DNA of 64,000 nt. It comes from Corallincola platygyrae (GTDB lineage: Bacteria; Pseudomonadota; Gammaproteobacteria; Enterobacterales; Neiellaceae). Position 1 is the stretch's first letter. The number at the start of each line of letters is the position of its first letter. Of this stretch, positions 1-9,038 are shown piece after piece. The DNA lies in assembly GCF_039544265.1 (NCBI RefSeq), contig NZ_BAABLI010000014.1, positions 1-64,000 on the forward strand. Direction: 5' to 3'. Position numbers and translations under genes: made by a program. The notes under the pieces were generated by a model. That model was not told the DNA's origin. It saw nothing but the letters and a program-made list of their open reading frames with translations, and did not search any database.

Positions 1-26
1 AGTTAGGAGTTAGTTAAAGCAGAAAA

Positions 27-74
27 GCACCCTTATAGGGTGCCCAAAAGCAAAGCCACCTGCTATGCAGGTGG
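27..74 (-). terminator. Two tandem hairpins ending the mfd-csiV transcript
   Basis: Read on the minus strand, the transcript leaves csiV and meets a hairpin at 74-56 (arms CCACCTGC/GCAGGTGG, 3-nt loop). A second follows at 43-27 (arms GCACCC/GGGTGC, 5-nt loop), and then TTTTCTGCTTT. The second hairpin with its T-rich tail has the form of an intrinsic terminator; the first may reinforce it. Confidence 0.6.
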
Positions 75-93
75 ATTATTTACAGCTGCGCTC

Positions 94-1671
94 TTATGAA
101 GCGGTCGGCGCTTCAGGGCTTGCTACACCAGAACCATCGCCAGGAACCGCTTGTGTTCCAGAAGACGCACCTTCGTCAGGAGATACTTCAGGCGCAGGGG
201 CGCGATACTCATGTGTGCGGATCTGGATCAGGATCCCCATCAATGGGTGGTCGATGTAATGCAGCTCACCACTGCGAAGTCGTCTGGTCTGATTCAGACG
301 ATAGCTATACAGGTAAGGTTCCATTTGCTGCTGTGCAACCAGCGTTCCACCGGCTTCCGGATCTTCCTGCTGGCCAAATGGCAGCGTTTCGGCTGCGAAT
401 TCATCGGTAACCAGTTCATCAGCAGAAAGTGTTGGTTCGGGGGCCGCTAGCAGTGATGCTTCTCCATCGACTGCTGAATCATCTTCCAGCGACGTTGCAC
501 CTTCGATGTTTTCCGCGACAGGAACGATGCGCTCACCTTCGATGTGATAGCTGAAATCTGCATCGATGTAGAGGTAGTGTTCAAGATATACGCGGAACAA
601 GCCATCAAGTTCCCAAACGGGTAACACTGGCTCTTCTGGCGAATCAGTGACTTCTGACAGTATTTCATCGCTAGATGGTTGAACTGGCTGTTCACCTTGC
701 CCCTCCTGTGCCTCTAGCAGGGCAACGATATTATCCTGCACCTGCTGCTCTGAAAGCGGGGCTTGCTGTTCAGGCTGGTCTGAAACGGGAGTGTCCATTC
801 CGGAAGAGTCCAGGCCTAAAGTGTCTGCACCGGAAGCCTGCAACTCACCGTCAGGGTTGTCCGCAGCAAGGCATTCACCTTCGAAAGTGACAGTACCTTC
901 GGGACAATCAAGCAGGCTAGGTGTTGGCTCAATCTCTAATGTTGTTGTGCCATCAGGATTGAACTGCTCCGAAAAATCTCTGCCTGCAAACAGGTGCCAG
1001 CGCGGACTGCCCCTGCGTGGCACCATCTCTTGGCGCCAACCGGTGTGAAGCATTAATTTGAATTCTGGACGTTGAGAGATCACCTGGCGCTGCTTGGTCA
1101 ACTGCAGCGATGACTCATCAATCAGATAAGGCGCTTTGTCCTCTGAGGGCATGGACGGCGCTGTGACGACCTGGGGTACATTGGCCAAAGCCTTATGTGG
1201 TTGCGGCTCTGTCAAAGCAGTTTCAGCTGTGTCATCGCACACTGGTGGCAGGGTCGTTTGCTCTTCACCAGCAACTGCTTCGGCCAAGACGTCATCACCA
1301 CTTGCATCTGAACCAGGCGCTTCCGGGCCGGGTTCGACGCCCCCTGTATCATCGATGGGTGCGTTAGTGGCCTGGTCATCGCCCACAATCGCATCTGCCG
1401 GGATACAATGGGATTGTTCTGACGCTTCCGGTTCAGGAGGAAAGAGCAGCGGCGCCAATAGATCAGGCGCATCTTTTGTCACGATACGTTGAGATTCTGA
1501 CGGCCAATGTTCGTTTACGCTGCTTGCAGGCACATTTCGAGTAAAAAGAATCACTTCAACTTCGAACCAGCGAGGTTCCATCTGTTCTGCCTGTACACTC
1601 GGCGCAGCTGTGATACTTGATGCCAGCAAGGTAGGCACCAACAACTTGTTGAGGAGGGGACGTCGCGTCAT
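94..1671 (-). CDS. csiV: CsiV-like periplasmic peptidoglycan-binding protein with acidic insertions
   Basis: This is a CsiV-family protein (PF10972 type), known in Vibrio for maintaining cell shape and binding peptidoglycan in the periplasm. The N-terminus is a signal peptide (about residues 1-28, ending SVQA), followed by the family block WFEVEVILFTRNVP. Near the C-terminus are LFRVYLEHYLYIDADF and a segment ending in HPLMGILIQIR, both typical of the family. The protein is about twice the length I recall for the Vibrio form. The extra length is Asp/Glu/Pro/Ser/Gly-rich low-complexity sequence, roughly residues 80-175 and 260-335, plus an acidic tail. The ATG at 1671 overlaps the mfd stop by one base (TGATG); a TTG just before it is the alternative. 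Last gene of the operon. Confidence 0.8.
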   Translation of the reverse strand: MTRRPLLNKLLVPTLLASSITAAPSVQAEQMEPRWFEVEVILFTRNVPASSVNEHWPSESQRIVTKDAPDLLAPLLFPPEPEASEQSHCIPADAIVGDDQATNAPIDDTGGVEPGPEAPGSDASGDDVLAEAVAGEEQTTLPPVCDDTAETALTEPQPHKALANVPQVVTAPSMPSEDKAPYLIDESSLQLTKQRQVISQRPEFKLMLHTGWRQEMVPRRGSPRWHLFAGRDFSEQFNPDGTTTLEIEPTPSLLDCPEGTVTFEGECLAADNPDGELQASGADTLGLDSSGMDTPVSDQPEQQAPLSEQQVQDNIVALLEAQEGQGEQPVQPSSDEILSEVTDSPEEPVLPVWELDGLFRVYLEHYLYIDADFSYHIEGERIVPVAENIEGATSLEDDSAVDGEASLLAAPEPTLSADELVTDEFAAETLPFGQQEDPEAGGTLVAQQQMEPYLYSYRLNQTRRLRSGELHYIDHPLMGILIQIRTHEYRAPAPEVSPDEGASSGTQAVPGDGSGVASPEAPTAS

Positions 1672-4600
1672 CAACCTCTGTCCTTATCTGTTAATTCACT
1701 GCTATGTTTTCTGAATTCTGCCAGCATTTGCTCTATTAATGCCAGTCGTTGTTCATAGCTTTGTGACGGTATGACAAACCTCAGCTTATCAGCACCTTCC
1801 AAACGGTATTGTGCAGGCTGGGTTTGAATCAGTTTAATGATAAATGCCGGATCTACCGTGGTTTTGGCATTGAACTCTACTGTGCCGCCTTTGGCATGGG
1901 CATCAATGCGAGCAATGCCCAATTTCTGCGCGTGTAACCTGAGTTCGTTGACACGGAAAAGGTTCTTGGCTGGCTCAGGAAGCAAACCAAAGCGGTCAAT
2001 CAGTTCAACCTGCAGCTCATCAAGAGATGACTGGTCGGTTGCACTGGCAATCCGTTTGTAGAAAGAGAGCCTCAGGTTGACCTCAAAGATGTAGTCATCA
2101 GGCAGCAGAGCTGGGATCTTTAACTCGATCTCGGTCTGTTTGCCCATATCCTGCTCGAGGTTTATCTCTTCGCCACGCTGAAGGGCTTCAACCGCTTTCT
2201 CCAACATATCCATGTAGAGACTGAAACCGATGGCGTTGATCTGGCCACTTTGCTCGTCTCCGAGTAATTCGCCTGCACCACGGATCTCAAGATCGTGTGT
2301 CGCCAGGGCAAAACCTGCGCCTAAATCCTCCAACTGCGCAATCGCTTCTAACCGTTTTTCAGCATCTTTGGTCAGGCGCTTAGGTGGAGGGGTGAGCAAG
2401 TAGGCGTAGGCCTGGTGATGAGATCTACCAACACGACCACGAAGCTGATGCAACTGTGCCAGACCTAAATGGTCGGCCCGGTCCATGATAATAGTGTTGG
2501 CAGAGGCAACATCGATACCTGTTTCAATAATGGTGGTACATAGCAGCACGTTGTAGCGTTGGTGATAAAAGTCTGACATCACCTGTTCCAATTCGCGCTC
2601 TCGCATCTGACCGTGGGCGATGGCGATACGCGCTTCAGGAACAATGGTACTCAACTCTTCGAAAGTGCGCTCTATGGTATCTACGCTATTGTGCAGGAAA
2701 TACACCTGTCCACCACGGAGCAACTCACGCATGATCGCTTCACGGATCAGGTGTTCATCTCTTTGCCTGACGAAGGTTTTAACCGCCAGACGTCTGGCAG
2801 GTGGTGTCGCAATGATGGAGAGATCACGCATCCCTCCCAACGCCATGTTTAATGTCCGTGGGATCGGAGTTGCGGTAAGCGTGAGAATATCGACATCGGC
2901 GCGCAGCGCTTTGATTTTTTCCTTCTGGCGAACGCCAAAGCGGTGCTCTTCGTCGACGATGAGCAGTCCCAGATCGTTAAAGTCGATCTGTTGTTGGATC
3001 AGCTTATGGGTGCCGATAACAATGTCTACCTTGCCTTCAGCCAGTTGATCTAACACTTGCTGCGTTTGTTTCGCCGTGCGGAAACGTGAAAGTACTTCGA
3101 TGGAAACTGCCTGGCCCGCGAAACGATCACGGAAGTTATCATAGTGCTGTTGAGCCAACAGGGTAGTGGGGACCAGTACGGCCACCTGTTTACCATTGCT
3201 CACCGCAACGTAGGCTGCCCGCATTGCTACTTCAGTTTTACCAAATCCAACATCACCACAGACCAAACGATCCATCGACTTCTCAGCGGCCATGTCTTTG
3301 ATGACTGCGTTGATCGCCTGCTTCTGGTCTATCGTCTCTTCAAATGGGAAGCTTTCAGCAAAGGCTTCATACTCGTTGTCCAGCTTGAAGCTGACGCCAG
3401 TTTTCGCCGCGCGGTTGGCGTAGATATTGAGCAGCTCTGCGGCGACATCGCGTACTTTTTCTGCCGCTTTTTTCTTAAGTCGGCCCCAGGTTTCGCTTCC
3501 CAATTTATGCAGTGGAGCGTGTTCTGGTTCGGCACCGGAGTAGCGGCCAATAAGATGCAGCGAGGAAACCGGGACATACAGTTTGTCGCTTCCGGCGTAC
3601 TCCAGAGTTAAGAACTCGGTCTTGATGCCACCTGCTTCGAGCGTTTGCAGTCCCGCGTAACGTCCGACACCGTGATCAAGGTGGACCACCGGCTGACCTT
3701 CCTGAAGCTCAGCCAGGTTTCGTATCAACTGGTCAGGGCTGAGGCTACGGCTGCTTTTCTGACGTCTGCGCTGTTTTACGCGATTTCCAAACAGCTCGGT
3801 CTCAGTGATGATATTGAGAGGCAGAGAGCTCAGATAAACCGAGTGCTCAAACGGCGCAATGAGAATGCCGTAAGGGGCGTCAGTATCTATAAAGTCGTAA
3901 ATCGAAACCTGTTTTTCAGGCTTTATTGAGGCTTTACCCAAGAGTTCTAACAGCGCTTCTTGGCGGCCTTCTGATTCAACCACAAACAGCGTACGCCCAA
4001 CCTGTTGCTTCAGGTACTCGATTAGGTGAGTCAGGGGCTGAGCAAACTTATGGTTTACCGCGATATCTTCAACGTGCTTGGCGCCTAAGTTAGAACGCCC
4101 CACCTTAGTTGGCTGAACCTCTTTAGATAGCTGTGCTCTGGGCCATGCTTTCAGCTGGCCAAACAGCTTGTTGGGCTCGATAAACAGGGAAGCGGGTTTG
4201 AGTATCGGCCTTAAAGGATCGACTGAGCGGTCATGATAGCGCTGTTCAACATCTTTGAAAAAATGCTCTGCAGAGGCGACCAGATCGCCAACCTGCAATA
4301 TCAAGCTATCTTCTGGAAGGTAATCAAACAGTGAGCCAACGTTTTCATAAAATAGCGGCAGATAGTATTCGATACCCGCAGGGAGTAGCTTCTTGCTTAC
4401 TTGTTGGTAGAGCGACTCTTTGGCGTTGCTAACACTGAACTGTTCGCGGAACTGACTGCGGAAACGTTCGATCGCGTCATCATCAGTTGGAAACTCGTGT
4501 CCAGGCAGCAGTTCAATCTTTTCAATCGGAGACTCTGAGCGTTGTGTTTCAGGATCAAAAGGACGAATTGAATCTACTTCGTCGTCAAAAAAATCGATAC

Positions 4601-5177
4601 GAAACGGCGTCTGGCTTCCCATAGGGAACAGGTCAAGGATCGAGCCGCGAACACTGAATTCACCATGCTCCAGCACCTGTTGAACATGATGGTAGCCGGT
4701 TCTGCTGAGCTGCTCTTTGAGCTGGTCCAACGCCAGTTGCTGACCATTTTTCACGACAAGTGAATGGCCTGCGAGATATTCTGGTGGCGCGGTAACCAGC
4801 GACAAGGTCGATATTGGAACAATCAGCGCGAATTTAGCTTTGCTCGCTTTTGCCTGTTGCAAGCGGTACAGCGTTAAAAGCCGTTGAGAGACGATATCCT
4901 GATGGGGTGAAAACGTATCGTAGGGCAGCGTTTCCCAGTCCGGAAACAGCTGGGCATCGATCTCTGTGCCTTGCAGCAGATGTGATAGCTCAGACTCGAG
5001 CCTTATCGCATTCGGTGTATCTGATGTGACAACGACGGTTACACCAGCTTGCGCCATGATCGCTTCGGCGATGGCAAGAGACTCTGCGGTAGGAAGCGCT
5101 TGTCCCCATTGCTGGATATCACCAGCTGCCTTGGGCAGCTGGGCTTTGAAAAGAGTGTTACGGCTAGATTGGCTCAT
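1671..5177 (-). CDS. mfd: Transcription-repair coupling factor Mfd
   Basis: Mfd is a cytoplasmic DNA translocase that removes RNA polymerase stalled at lesions and recruits UvrA for nucleotide excision repair. At 1168 residues it is close to the E. coli length. The order is: an N-terminal UvrB-homology region that binds UvrA, an RNA polymerase interaction domain (near QLIRNLAELQEG and VHLDHGVGRYAG), an SF2 helicase core with Walker A GDVGFGKTE (about residues 641-649) and the DEEH box (from residue 742), motif VI region QLRGRVGRS, and a C-terminal TRCF domain. Its start codon shares one base with the aguB stop, and its stop shares one base with the csiV start, so it is translated inside a compact operon. 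UvrB, its pathway partner, is also in this window. Confidence 0.98.
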   Translation of the reverse strand: MSQSSRNTLFKAQLPKAAGDIQQWGQALPTAESLAIAEAIMAQAGVTVVVTSDTPNAIRLESELSHLLQGTEIDAQLFPDWETLPYDTFSPHQDIVSQRLLTLYRLQQAKASKAKFALIVPISTLSLVTAPPEYLAGHSLVVKNGQQLALDQLKEQLSRTGYHHVQQVLEHGEFSVRGSILDLFPMGSQTPFRIDFFDDEVDSIRPFDPETQRSESPIEKIELLPGHEFPTDDDAIERFRSQFREQFSVSNAKESLYQQVSKKLLPAGIEYYLPLFYENVGSLFDYLPEDSLILQVGDLVASAEHFFKDVEQRYHDRSVDPLRPILKPASLFIEPNKLFGQLKAWPRAQLSKEVQPTKVGRSNLGAKHVEDIAVNHKFAQPLTHLIEYLKQQVGRTLFVVESEGRQEALLELLGKASIKPEKQVSIYDFIDTDAPYGILIAPFEHSVYLSSLPLNIITETELFGNRVKQRRRQKSSRSLSPDQLIRNLAELQEGQPVVHLDHGVGRYAGLQTLEAGGIKTEFLTLEYAGSDKLYVPVSSLHLIGRYSGAEPEHAPLHKLGSETWGRLKKKAAEKVRDVAAELLNIYANRAAKTGVSFKLDNEYEAFAESFPFEETIDQKQAINAVIKDMAAEKSMDRLVCGDVGFGKTEVAMRAAYVAVSNGKQVAVLVPTTLLAQQHYDNFRDRFAGQAVSIEVLSRFRTAKQTQQVLDQLAEGKVDIVIGTHKLIQQQIDFNDLGLLIVDEEHRFGVRQKEKIKALRADVDILTLTATPIPRTLNMALGGMRDLSIIATPPARRLAVKTFVRQRDEHLIREAIMRELLRGGQVYFLHNSVDTIERTFEELSTIVPEARIAIAHGQMRERELEQVMSDFYHQRYNVLLCTTIIETGIDVASANTIIMDRADHLGLAQLHQLRGRVGRSHHQAYAYLLTPPPKRLTKDAEKRLEAIAQLEDLGAGFALATHDLEIRGAGELLGDEQSGQINAIGFSLYMDMLEKAVEALQRGEEINLEQDMGKQTEIELKIPALLPDDYIFEVNLRLSFYKRIASATDQSSLDELQVELIDRFGLLPEPAKNLFRVNELRLHAQKLGIARIDAHAKGGTVEFNAKTTVDPAFIIKLIQTQPAQYRLEGADKLRFVIPSQSYEQRLALIEQMLAEFRKHSSELTDKDRG

Positions 5178-6061
5178 TAGTCCCTGAAACGTTTGGTTAG
5201 GTCCTGGTAATCATCAATGCGGCGGTCGCGCAGATAGGGCCAAATGCGACGTACATCCTCGCAGCGATCTATATCAATAGTGGCGGTTAATATAGTGGCT
5301 TCTTCACCAGCATGGGCAAGAAATTCCCCTTGTGGGCCTGTGATGAAACTATTGCCCCAAAACTGAATACCCGGGGTCGTATCCGCAGGATCTGGTTCAT
5401 GCCCAACGCGGTTGCAGCTCAACACGGGCAGACCGTTGGCGATGGCATGTGCTCGCTGAATGGTGATCCATGCGTCAGTTTGACGTGATTTTTCAGCGTC
5501 ATCATCTCTTGGATCCCAACCAATGGCCGTGGGATATATGAGTACTTCAGCGCCCGCCATCGCCATCAGTCTGGCGCCCTCTGGGAACCACTGGTCCCAA
5601 CATACCAGCACTCCGAGTTTGCCTACTGAGGTTTCGATGGGTTCAAAACCCAAATCGCCGGGCGTGAAGTAGAATTTTTCGTAAAACCCAGGGTCATCAG
5701 GGATGTGCATCTTGCGATATTTACCCGCGATGGTGCCGTCTCGCTCTAACACCACCGCTGTGTTGTGATACAACCCGGCGGTACGGCGCTCAAAAAGTGA
5801 AGAGACAATAACCACATTCAACTCTTTGGCTAGTTTTCCCAGGGTATCGGTACTGGGGCCTGGGATCGGCTCCGCCAGGTCAAACGTATCCACGTCCTCT
5901 TGCTGGCAGAAGTAACGGCTCCTGTGCAACTCCTGCAGCACCACAAGCTCAGCTCCGTCCGCTGCCGCTTGTCGAATAAGGTCACAGGTGTGGGCCAGAT
6001 TATCAGTTACATTGTCGCCGCAGGCATGCTGGAGTAGGGCGACGTTAAGTTGCCGGGACAT
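5177..6061 (-). CDS. aguB: N-carbamoylputrescine amidohydrolase
   Basis: AguB hydrolyses N-carbamoylputrescine to putrescine, CO2 and ammonia, the last step of the agmatine route to putrescine. It is a nitrilase-superfamily enzyme. The Glu-Lys-Cys triad can be placed in LQELHRSRYF (Glu), YRKMHIPDDPGFYEKFYF (Lys) and VCWDQWFPEGAR (Cys). The length (294 residues) is normal for the family. It lies 2 bp after aguA, and the adjacent aguA/aguB pair supports the specific assignment over other nitrilases. Why polyamine genes share an operon with mfd is not evident from the sequence. Confidence 0.94.
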   Translation of the reverse strand: MSRQLNVALLQHACGDNVTDNLAHTCDLIRQAAADGAELVVLQELHRSRYFCQQEDVDTFDLAEPIPGPSTDTLGKLAKELNVVIVSSLFERRTAGLYHNTAVVLERDGTIAGKYRKMHIPDDPGFYEKFYFTPGDLGFEPIETSVGKLGVLVCWDQWFPEGARLMAMAGAEVLIYPTAIGWDPRDDDAEKSRQTDAWITIQRAHAIANGLPVLSCNRVGHEPDPADTTPGIQFWGNSFITGPQGEFLAHAGEEATILTATIDIDRCEDVRRIWPYLRDRRIDDYQDLTKRFRD

Positions 6062-6063
6062 GA

Positions 6064-7128
6064 TTAGTGCTCCGATTGTGGTTGCGGATAGGCAAGCGTG
6101 CCTTTGGGCAGCTGCATCGTCAGGCAGTGAAGACTACCAAATTGCGCGATGATTGACAGGCAATCTACGCCTATCACTTCTCTACCCGGGTACGCTTTTG
6201 CGATGACATCTAGCGCCAGGGCATCTGCGTCATCCTGGTAAGTAGGTACGAGCACGGCACCATCGATGATCAGGTAGTTGGCGTAAGTAGCGGGTAATCG
6301 ATTTCCCTTTTCATCGTACTTAGCCTTTGGCCAGGGCAACGGAAGTAACGAGTATGCTTGTTGCTGGCGGTTCTTCAGTTGCTTGAGCTCCTGCTCCATC
6401 GCTTTAAGTTCGTCAAAATGGGCATCATTCTCATCATCACACGCCACATAAACCAGTGTGTCGTTCGGCGCAAACCTAACCAGCGTATCTATGTGGCTAT
6501 CCGTATCGTCACCCTCCATAGCGCCCTTGGTTAACCAGAGGAAATGATCTGCAAACAGGTGCTCTGACAGTGCGGTTTCGGTTGATGCCTTATCGAGCGA
6601 TGGATTACGGTTTGGGTTAAGCAGGCACTGCGCCGTCACTAACAGGGTACCTAAGCCATCACTTTCGATGCCGCCACCTTCCAATACTAAAGGGATGGTT
6701 TTTAGTGGTGTTTTGAATACGCCTTGTTCTTGTAAAGCGTCATTGATCAGGTTGTCTTTGTCGCTTTCGTACTTGCCGCCCCAACCATTAAAGGTGAATG
6801 AAAGCGGCTGCATCTCATGGCCATTGAACACAGTGATTGGACCATGATCGCGTGCCCAGGTGTCATTGCTCTCGGCGATAAGGATCCTGACGCGTCCCAT
6901 CTCGACGCCCGCCTTGTTTAACAAGGTAGCGATATGTGCACGCAATGCCAGGTCATTGGCAACGATGATTAACCTTTCGAATCGAGTTACCGCTTTGGCT
7001 AATTCGATAAAAACGGCTTCTGTTGAGGCTAAGTTATCGGCCCAATCCGTTCCTTTATGTGGCCAGGTTAGCATGACGGCATCTTGTGGGGCCCATTCTG
7101 AAGGCAAGTGGGCAGAGCGCTGGATCAC
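6064..7128 (-). CDS. aguA: Agmatine deiminase
   Basis: AguA converts agmatine to N-carbamoylputrescine plus ammonia. It belongs to the peptidylarginine-deiminase fold family (PF04371). Visible signatures are the N-terminal SEWAPQDAVMLTWPH, the substrate-site block ESNDTWARDHGPI, LEGGGIESDGLGTLL, and the C-terminal catalytic Cys in FGSLHCLTMQLP. The length (354 residues) is slightly under the usual 360-370. It starts at GTG 7128, preceded by a strong AAGGAG at 8 nt, and overlaps the upstream PilZ gene by four bases (GTGA). It forms a two-step pathway with aguB. Confidence 0.95.
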   Translation of the reverse strand: MIQRSAHLPSEWAPQDAVMLTWPHKGTDWADNLASTEAVFIELAKAVTRFERLIIVANDLALRAHIATLLNKAGVEMGRVRILIAESNDTWARDHGPITVFNGHEMQPLSFTFNGWGGKYESDKDNLINDALQEQGVFKTPLKTIPLVLEGGGIESDGLGTLLVTAQCLLNPNRNPSLDKASTETALSEHLFADHFLWLTKGAMEGDDTDSHIDTLVRFAPNDTLVYVACDDENDAHFDELKAMEQELKQLKNRQQQAYSLLPLPWPKAKYDEKGNRLPATYANYLIIDGAVLVPTYQDDADALALDVIAKAYPGREVIGVDCLSIIAQFGSLHCLTMQLPKGTLAYPQPQSEH

Positions 7129-7694
7129 GCATCTTCTCCTTTTCGTTTTTCGGCGCGCTTTTTTAACAGCTTTGATTGCACATGCAAAGTGGCGCGTATC
7201 AGCAATTCATGATCTGACTCCCTGAGTCGACAGAATTTTGCTGAGACATGGAATTGCTCTTCCACCGATTCGCAACCTGTTACCTGGGCGTAGGCATAAA
7301 CTGCGCTGGCTTCATCGTGAAGGAACAGCTTTACCTGCAGATAACTGCCTTCGGTGACTGCCTTGTCAGATTCATAGATAAACTCGCTGGCACCAAAGCT
7401 GACGGTATGGTGCCTGAGCTCTGGATCGTCTTGCATCGAAAGAATGTAGCCCATTATGACATTAATTTTTCGTGCCTGTTGTTCCAGAAACGCTGCGATT
7501 TCGTCGCCAGTATCACCCATATTTCTGAGCGCGCGCGCGGTCCCTGAATCAACCGTCGATACTTCTGATGCCAGCTTAAACGCGTCGGGTATCTCGTCGT
7601 CCAGTTGCTCGAGAGTCGGGAGCTCTGAGTCGTCAACGAGGGGGGTGACGTTGAGCGGTAAACGGTGAGGCACTGAAAAATATTGATCACTCAT
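7125..7694 (-). CDS. PilZ-domain-like protein (PlzB type)
   Basis: This 189-residue protein occupies the position of the PilZ protein found beside lolC and mfd in Vibrio and Shewanella, and the fold pattern of its C-terminal half fits PilZ. PilZ domains normally bind cyclic di-GMP through RxxxR and (D/N)xSxxG motifs. I cannot find a clear RxxxR. The second motif appears only as a degenerate version around VSFGASEFIYESD, so nucleotide binding is doubtful. The C-terminus is basic (KLLKKRAEKRKG). It has no signal peptide or membrane segment. It is the first gene of the PilZ-aguA-aguB-mfd-csiV operon. The assignment rests mainly on synteny and overall pattern. Confidence 0.7.
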   Translation of the reverse strand: MSDQYFSVPHRLPLNVTPLVDDSELPTLEQLDDEIPDAFKLASEVSTVDSGTARALRNMGDTGDEIAAFLEQQARKINVIMGYILSMQDDPELRHHTVSFGASEFIYESDKAVTEGSYLQVKLFLHDEASAVYAYAQVTGCESVEEQFHVSAKFCRLRESDHELLIRATLHVQSKLLKKRAEKRKGEDA

Positions 7695-7714
7695 AGGCTA
7701 TTTCAACCACTTGC

Positions 7715-7744
7715 TTGTTATCCGGCGTCATAACCTTTTATTAT
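7715..7744 (+). promoter_or_regulatory. Candidate sigma70 promoter for lolCDE
   Basis: TTGTTA at 7715-7720 and TATTAT at 7739-7744 are 18 bp apart, within the roughly 100-bp divergent region between the PilZ gene and lolC. The distance to the lolC start is about 52 bp. Prediction from pattern only. Confidence 0.35.
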
Positions 7745-7796
7745 CCCCCCTGTTTACGCATACATACAACTAAAGCGTTAATCCGCAAAGGAAGTG

Positions 7797-9038
7797 ATGT
7801 TTCATCCTGCCAGCCTGTTTATCGGTCTTAGATACAGCCGCGCCCGAAAAGGGCATGGATTTATCTCGTTTATTAACTTCTTCTCCATCACCGGCGTTAC
7901 CCTCGGGGTTGCTGCGTTGATTATTGTCACCTCTGTGATGAATGGCTTCGAAGGCGAGCTAAAGCGTCGCATTTTGGGCATCGTGCCGCAGGTGACTATT
8001 GAAGCTGCCGATGCGCCGTCCACTAAAGAGTGGCCATCGTTAGTTGACCGGGCATCAACACACCCCAAGGTTCAGGGAGCAACACCTTTCATCGCTGCTG
8101 AGGGTATGGCGCAAAGCTATAAAACGCTTCGCGGTGCCATGATTTATGGTGTATGGCCCGAATACGAACGTCAGCTTTCGACGATCGGCAATCACATGAT
8201 TGCCGGTGAGTTGCGTAATTTGGAAAGTGGCAAATATGGCGTTGTGTTTGGGCGGGGTATGGCGGCCAAACTTGGTGTAAATGTTGGAGATACTGTTCGC
8301 TTGATGGTGGCGGAGGGCAGTGTCTACACCCCAATGGGAAGAATGCCCAGTCAGCGCAGATTTAATGTTGTCGGCATGTATGAAATCGGTGCTGATATCG
8401 ACAGCTTGGTGGTTCTGATCCACGGCGAAGATGCCGCCAAGTTAACCCGTAAACCCAAGCAAAGTGCTGAGGGTGTTCGCCTTTACCTGGATGATGCATT
8501 TGATGCCGACAGGGTCGCCAGTGAATTGGCCCAAAGCCTTGGAGAACAATGGCACCTGGATACCTGGAGCAAAAGTCAGGGCAAACTGTTTGCTGCTGTG
8601 AAAATGGAAAAGAACATGATGTGGCTACTGCTTTCTCTGATCATTGCAGTAGCGGCATTTAATATTGTGTCAGCCTTGGTCATGTTGGTGGGTGAAAAAC
8701 GCGCCGAAATAGCGATTCTGAAAACTCTGGGACTTACCCCAGCAGGTGTGCAGATGGTGTTTTTACTCCAAGGCATATACAACGGTGTGCTTGGCACCTT
8801 GTTAGGGTTGGCCATTGGCAGTGCGGTTGTGCTCAATTTAGACGTGCTGACTCCCATCTTAGGGTTGCCCCTCGTTCCGGCACCGGGCATAGGTATGCGG
8901 CCTATGCCGGTGGATTATCAAACTGGCCAGGTGGCTTTGCTGACCCTGACGGCAGTTTGTCTTTGTGTATTAGCAGCCTATTATCCCGCGCGTCGCGCAT
9001 CTAAGATTCAACCAGCGGAAACATTACGTTATGAGTAA
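7797..9038 (+). CDS. lolC: Lipoprotein-releasing ABC transporter permease LolC
   Basis: LolC is an inner-membrane subunit of LolCDE, which extracts outer-membrane lipoproteins and passes them to LolA. The architecture is one N-terminal membrane segment after the amphipathic block RYSRARKGHGFISFINFFSITGVT (written here with its key residues RYSRA...FINFFS), a large periplasmic MacB-like domain, and three C-terminal segments of the FtsX type ending in PARRASKIQPAETLRYE. ATG 7797 is preferred over the GTG at 7794 because AAGGAA at 7788-7793 abuts the GTG. It is separated from lolE by lolD and overlaps lolD by 8 bp. LolC and LolE are paralogous; order and sequence match the usual C-D-E arrangement. 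Confidence 0.95.
   Translation: MFHPASLFIGLRYSRARKGHGFISFINFFSITGVTLGVAALIIVTSVMNGFEGELKRRILGIVPQVTIEAADAPSTKEWPSLVDRASTHPKVQGATPFIAAEGMAQSYKTLRGAMIYGVWPEYERQLSTIGNHMIAGELRNLESGKYGVVFGRGMAAKLGVNVGDTVRLMVAEGSVYTPMGRMPSQRRFNVVGMYEIGADIDSLVVLIHGEDAAKLTRKPKQSAEGVRLYLDDAFDADRVASELAQSLGEQWHLDTWSKSQGKLFAAVKMEKNMMWLLLSLIIAVAAFNIVSALVMLVGEKRAEIAILKTLGLTPAGVQMVFLLQGIYNGVLGTLLGLAIGSAVVLNLDVLTPILGLPLVPAPGIGMRPMPVDYQTGQVALLTLTAVCLCVLAAYYPARRASKIQPAETLRYE

Noticed and set aside
94..1492. Open frames on the plus strand opposite csiV and mfd
   Set aside because: They are antisense shadows created by the codon bias and low-complexity sequence of the minus-strand genes.
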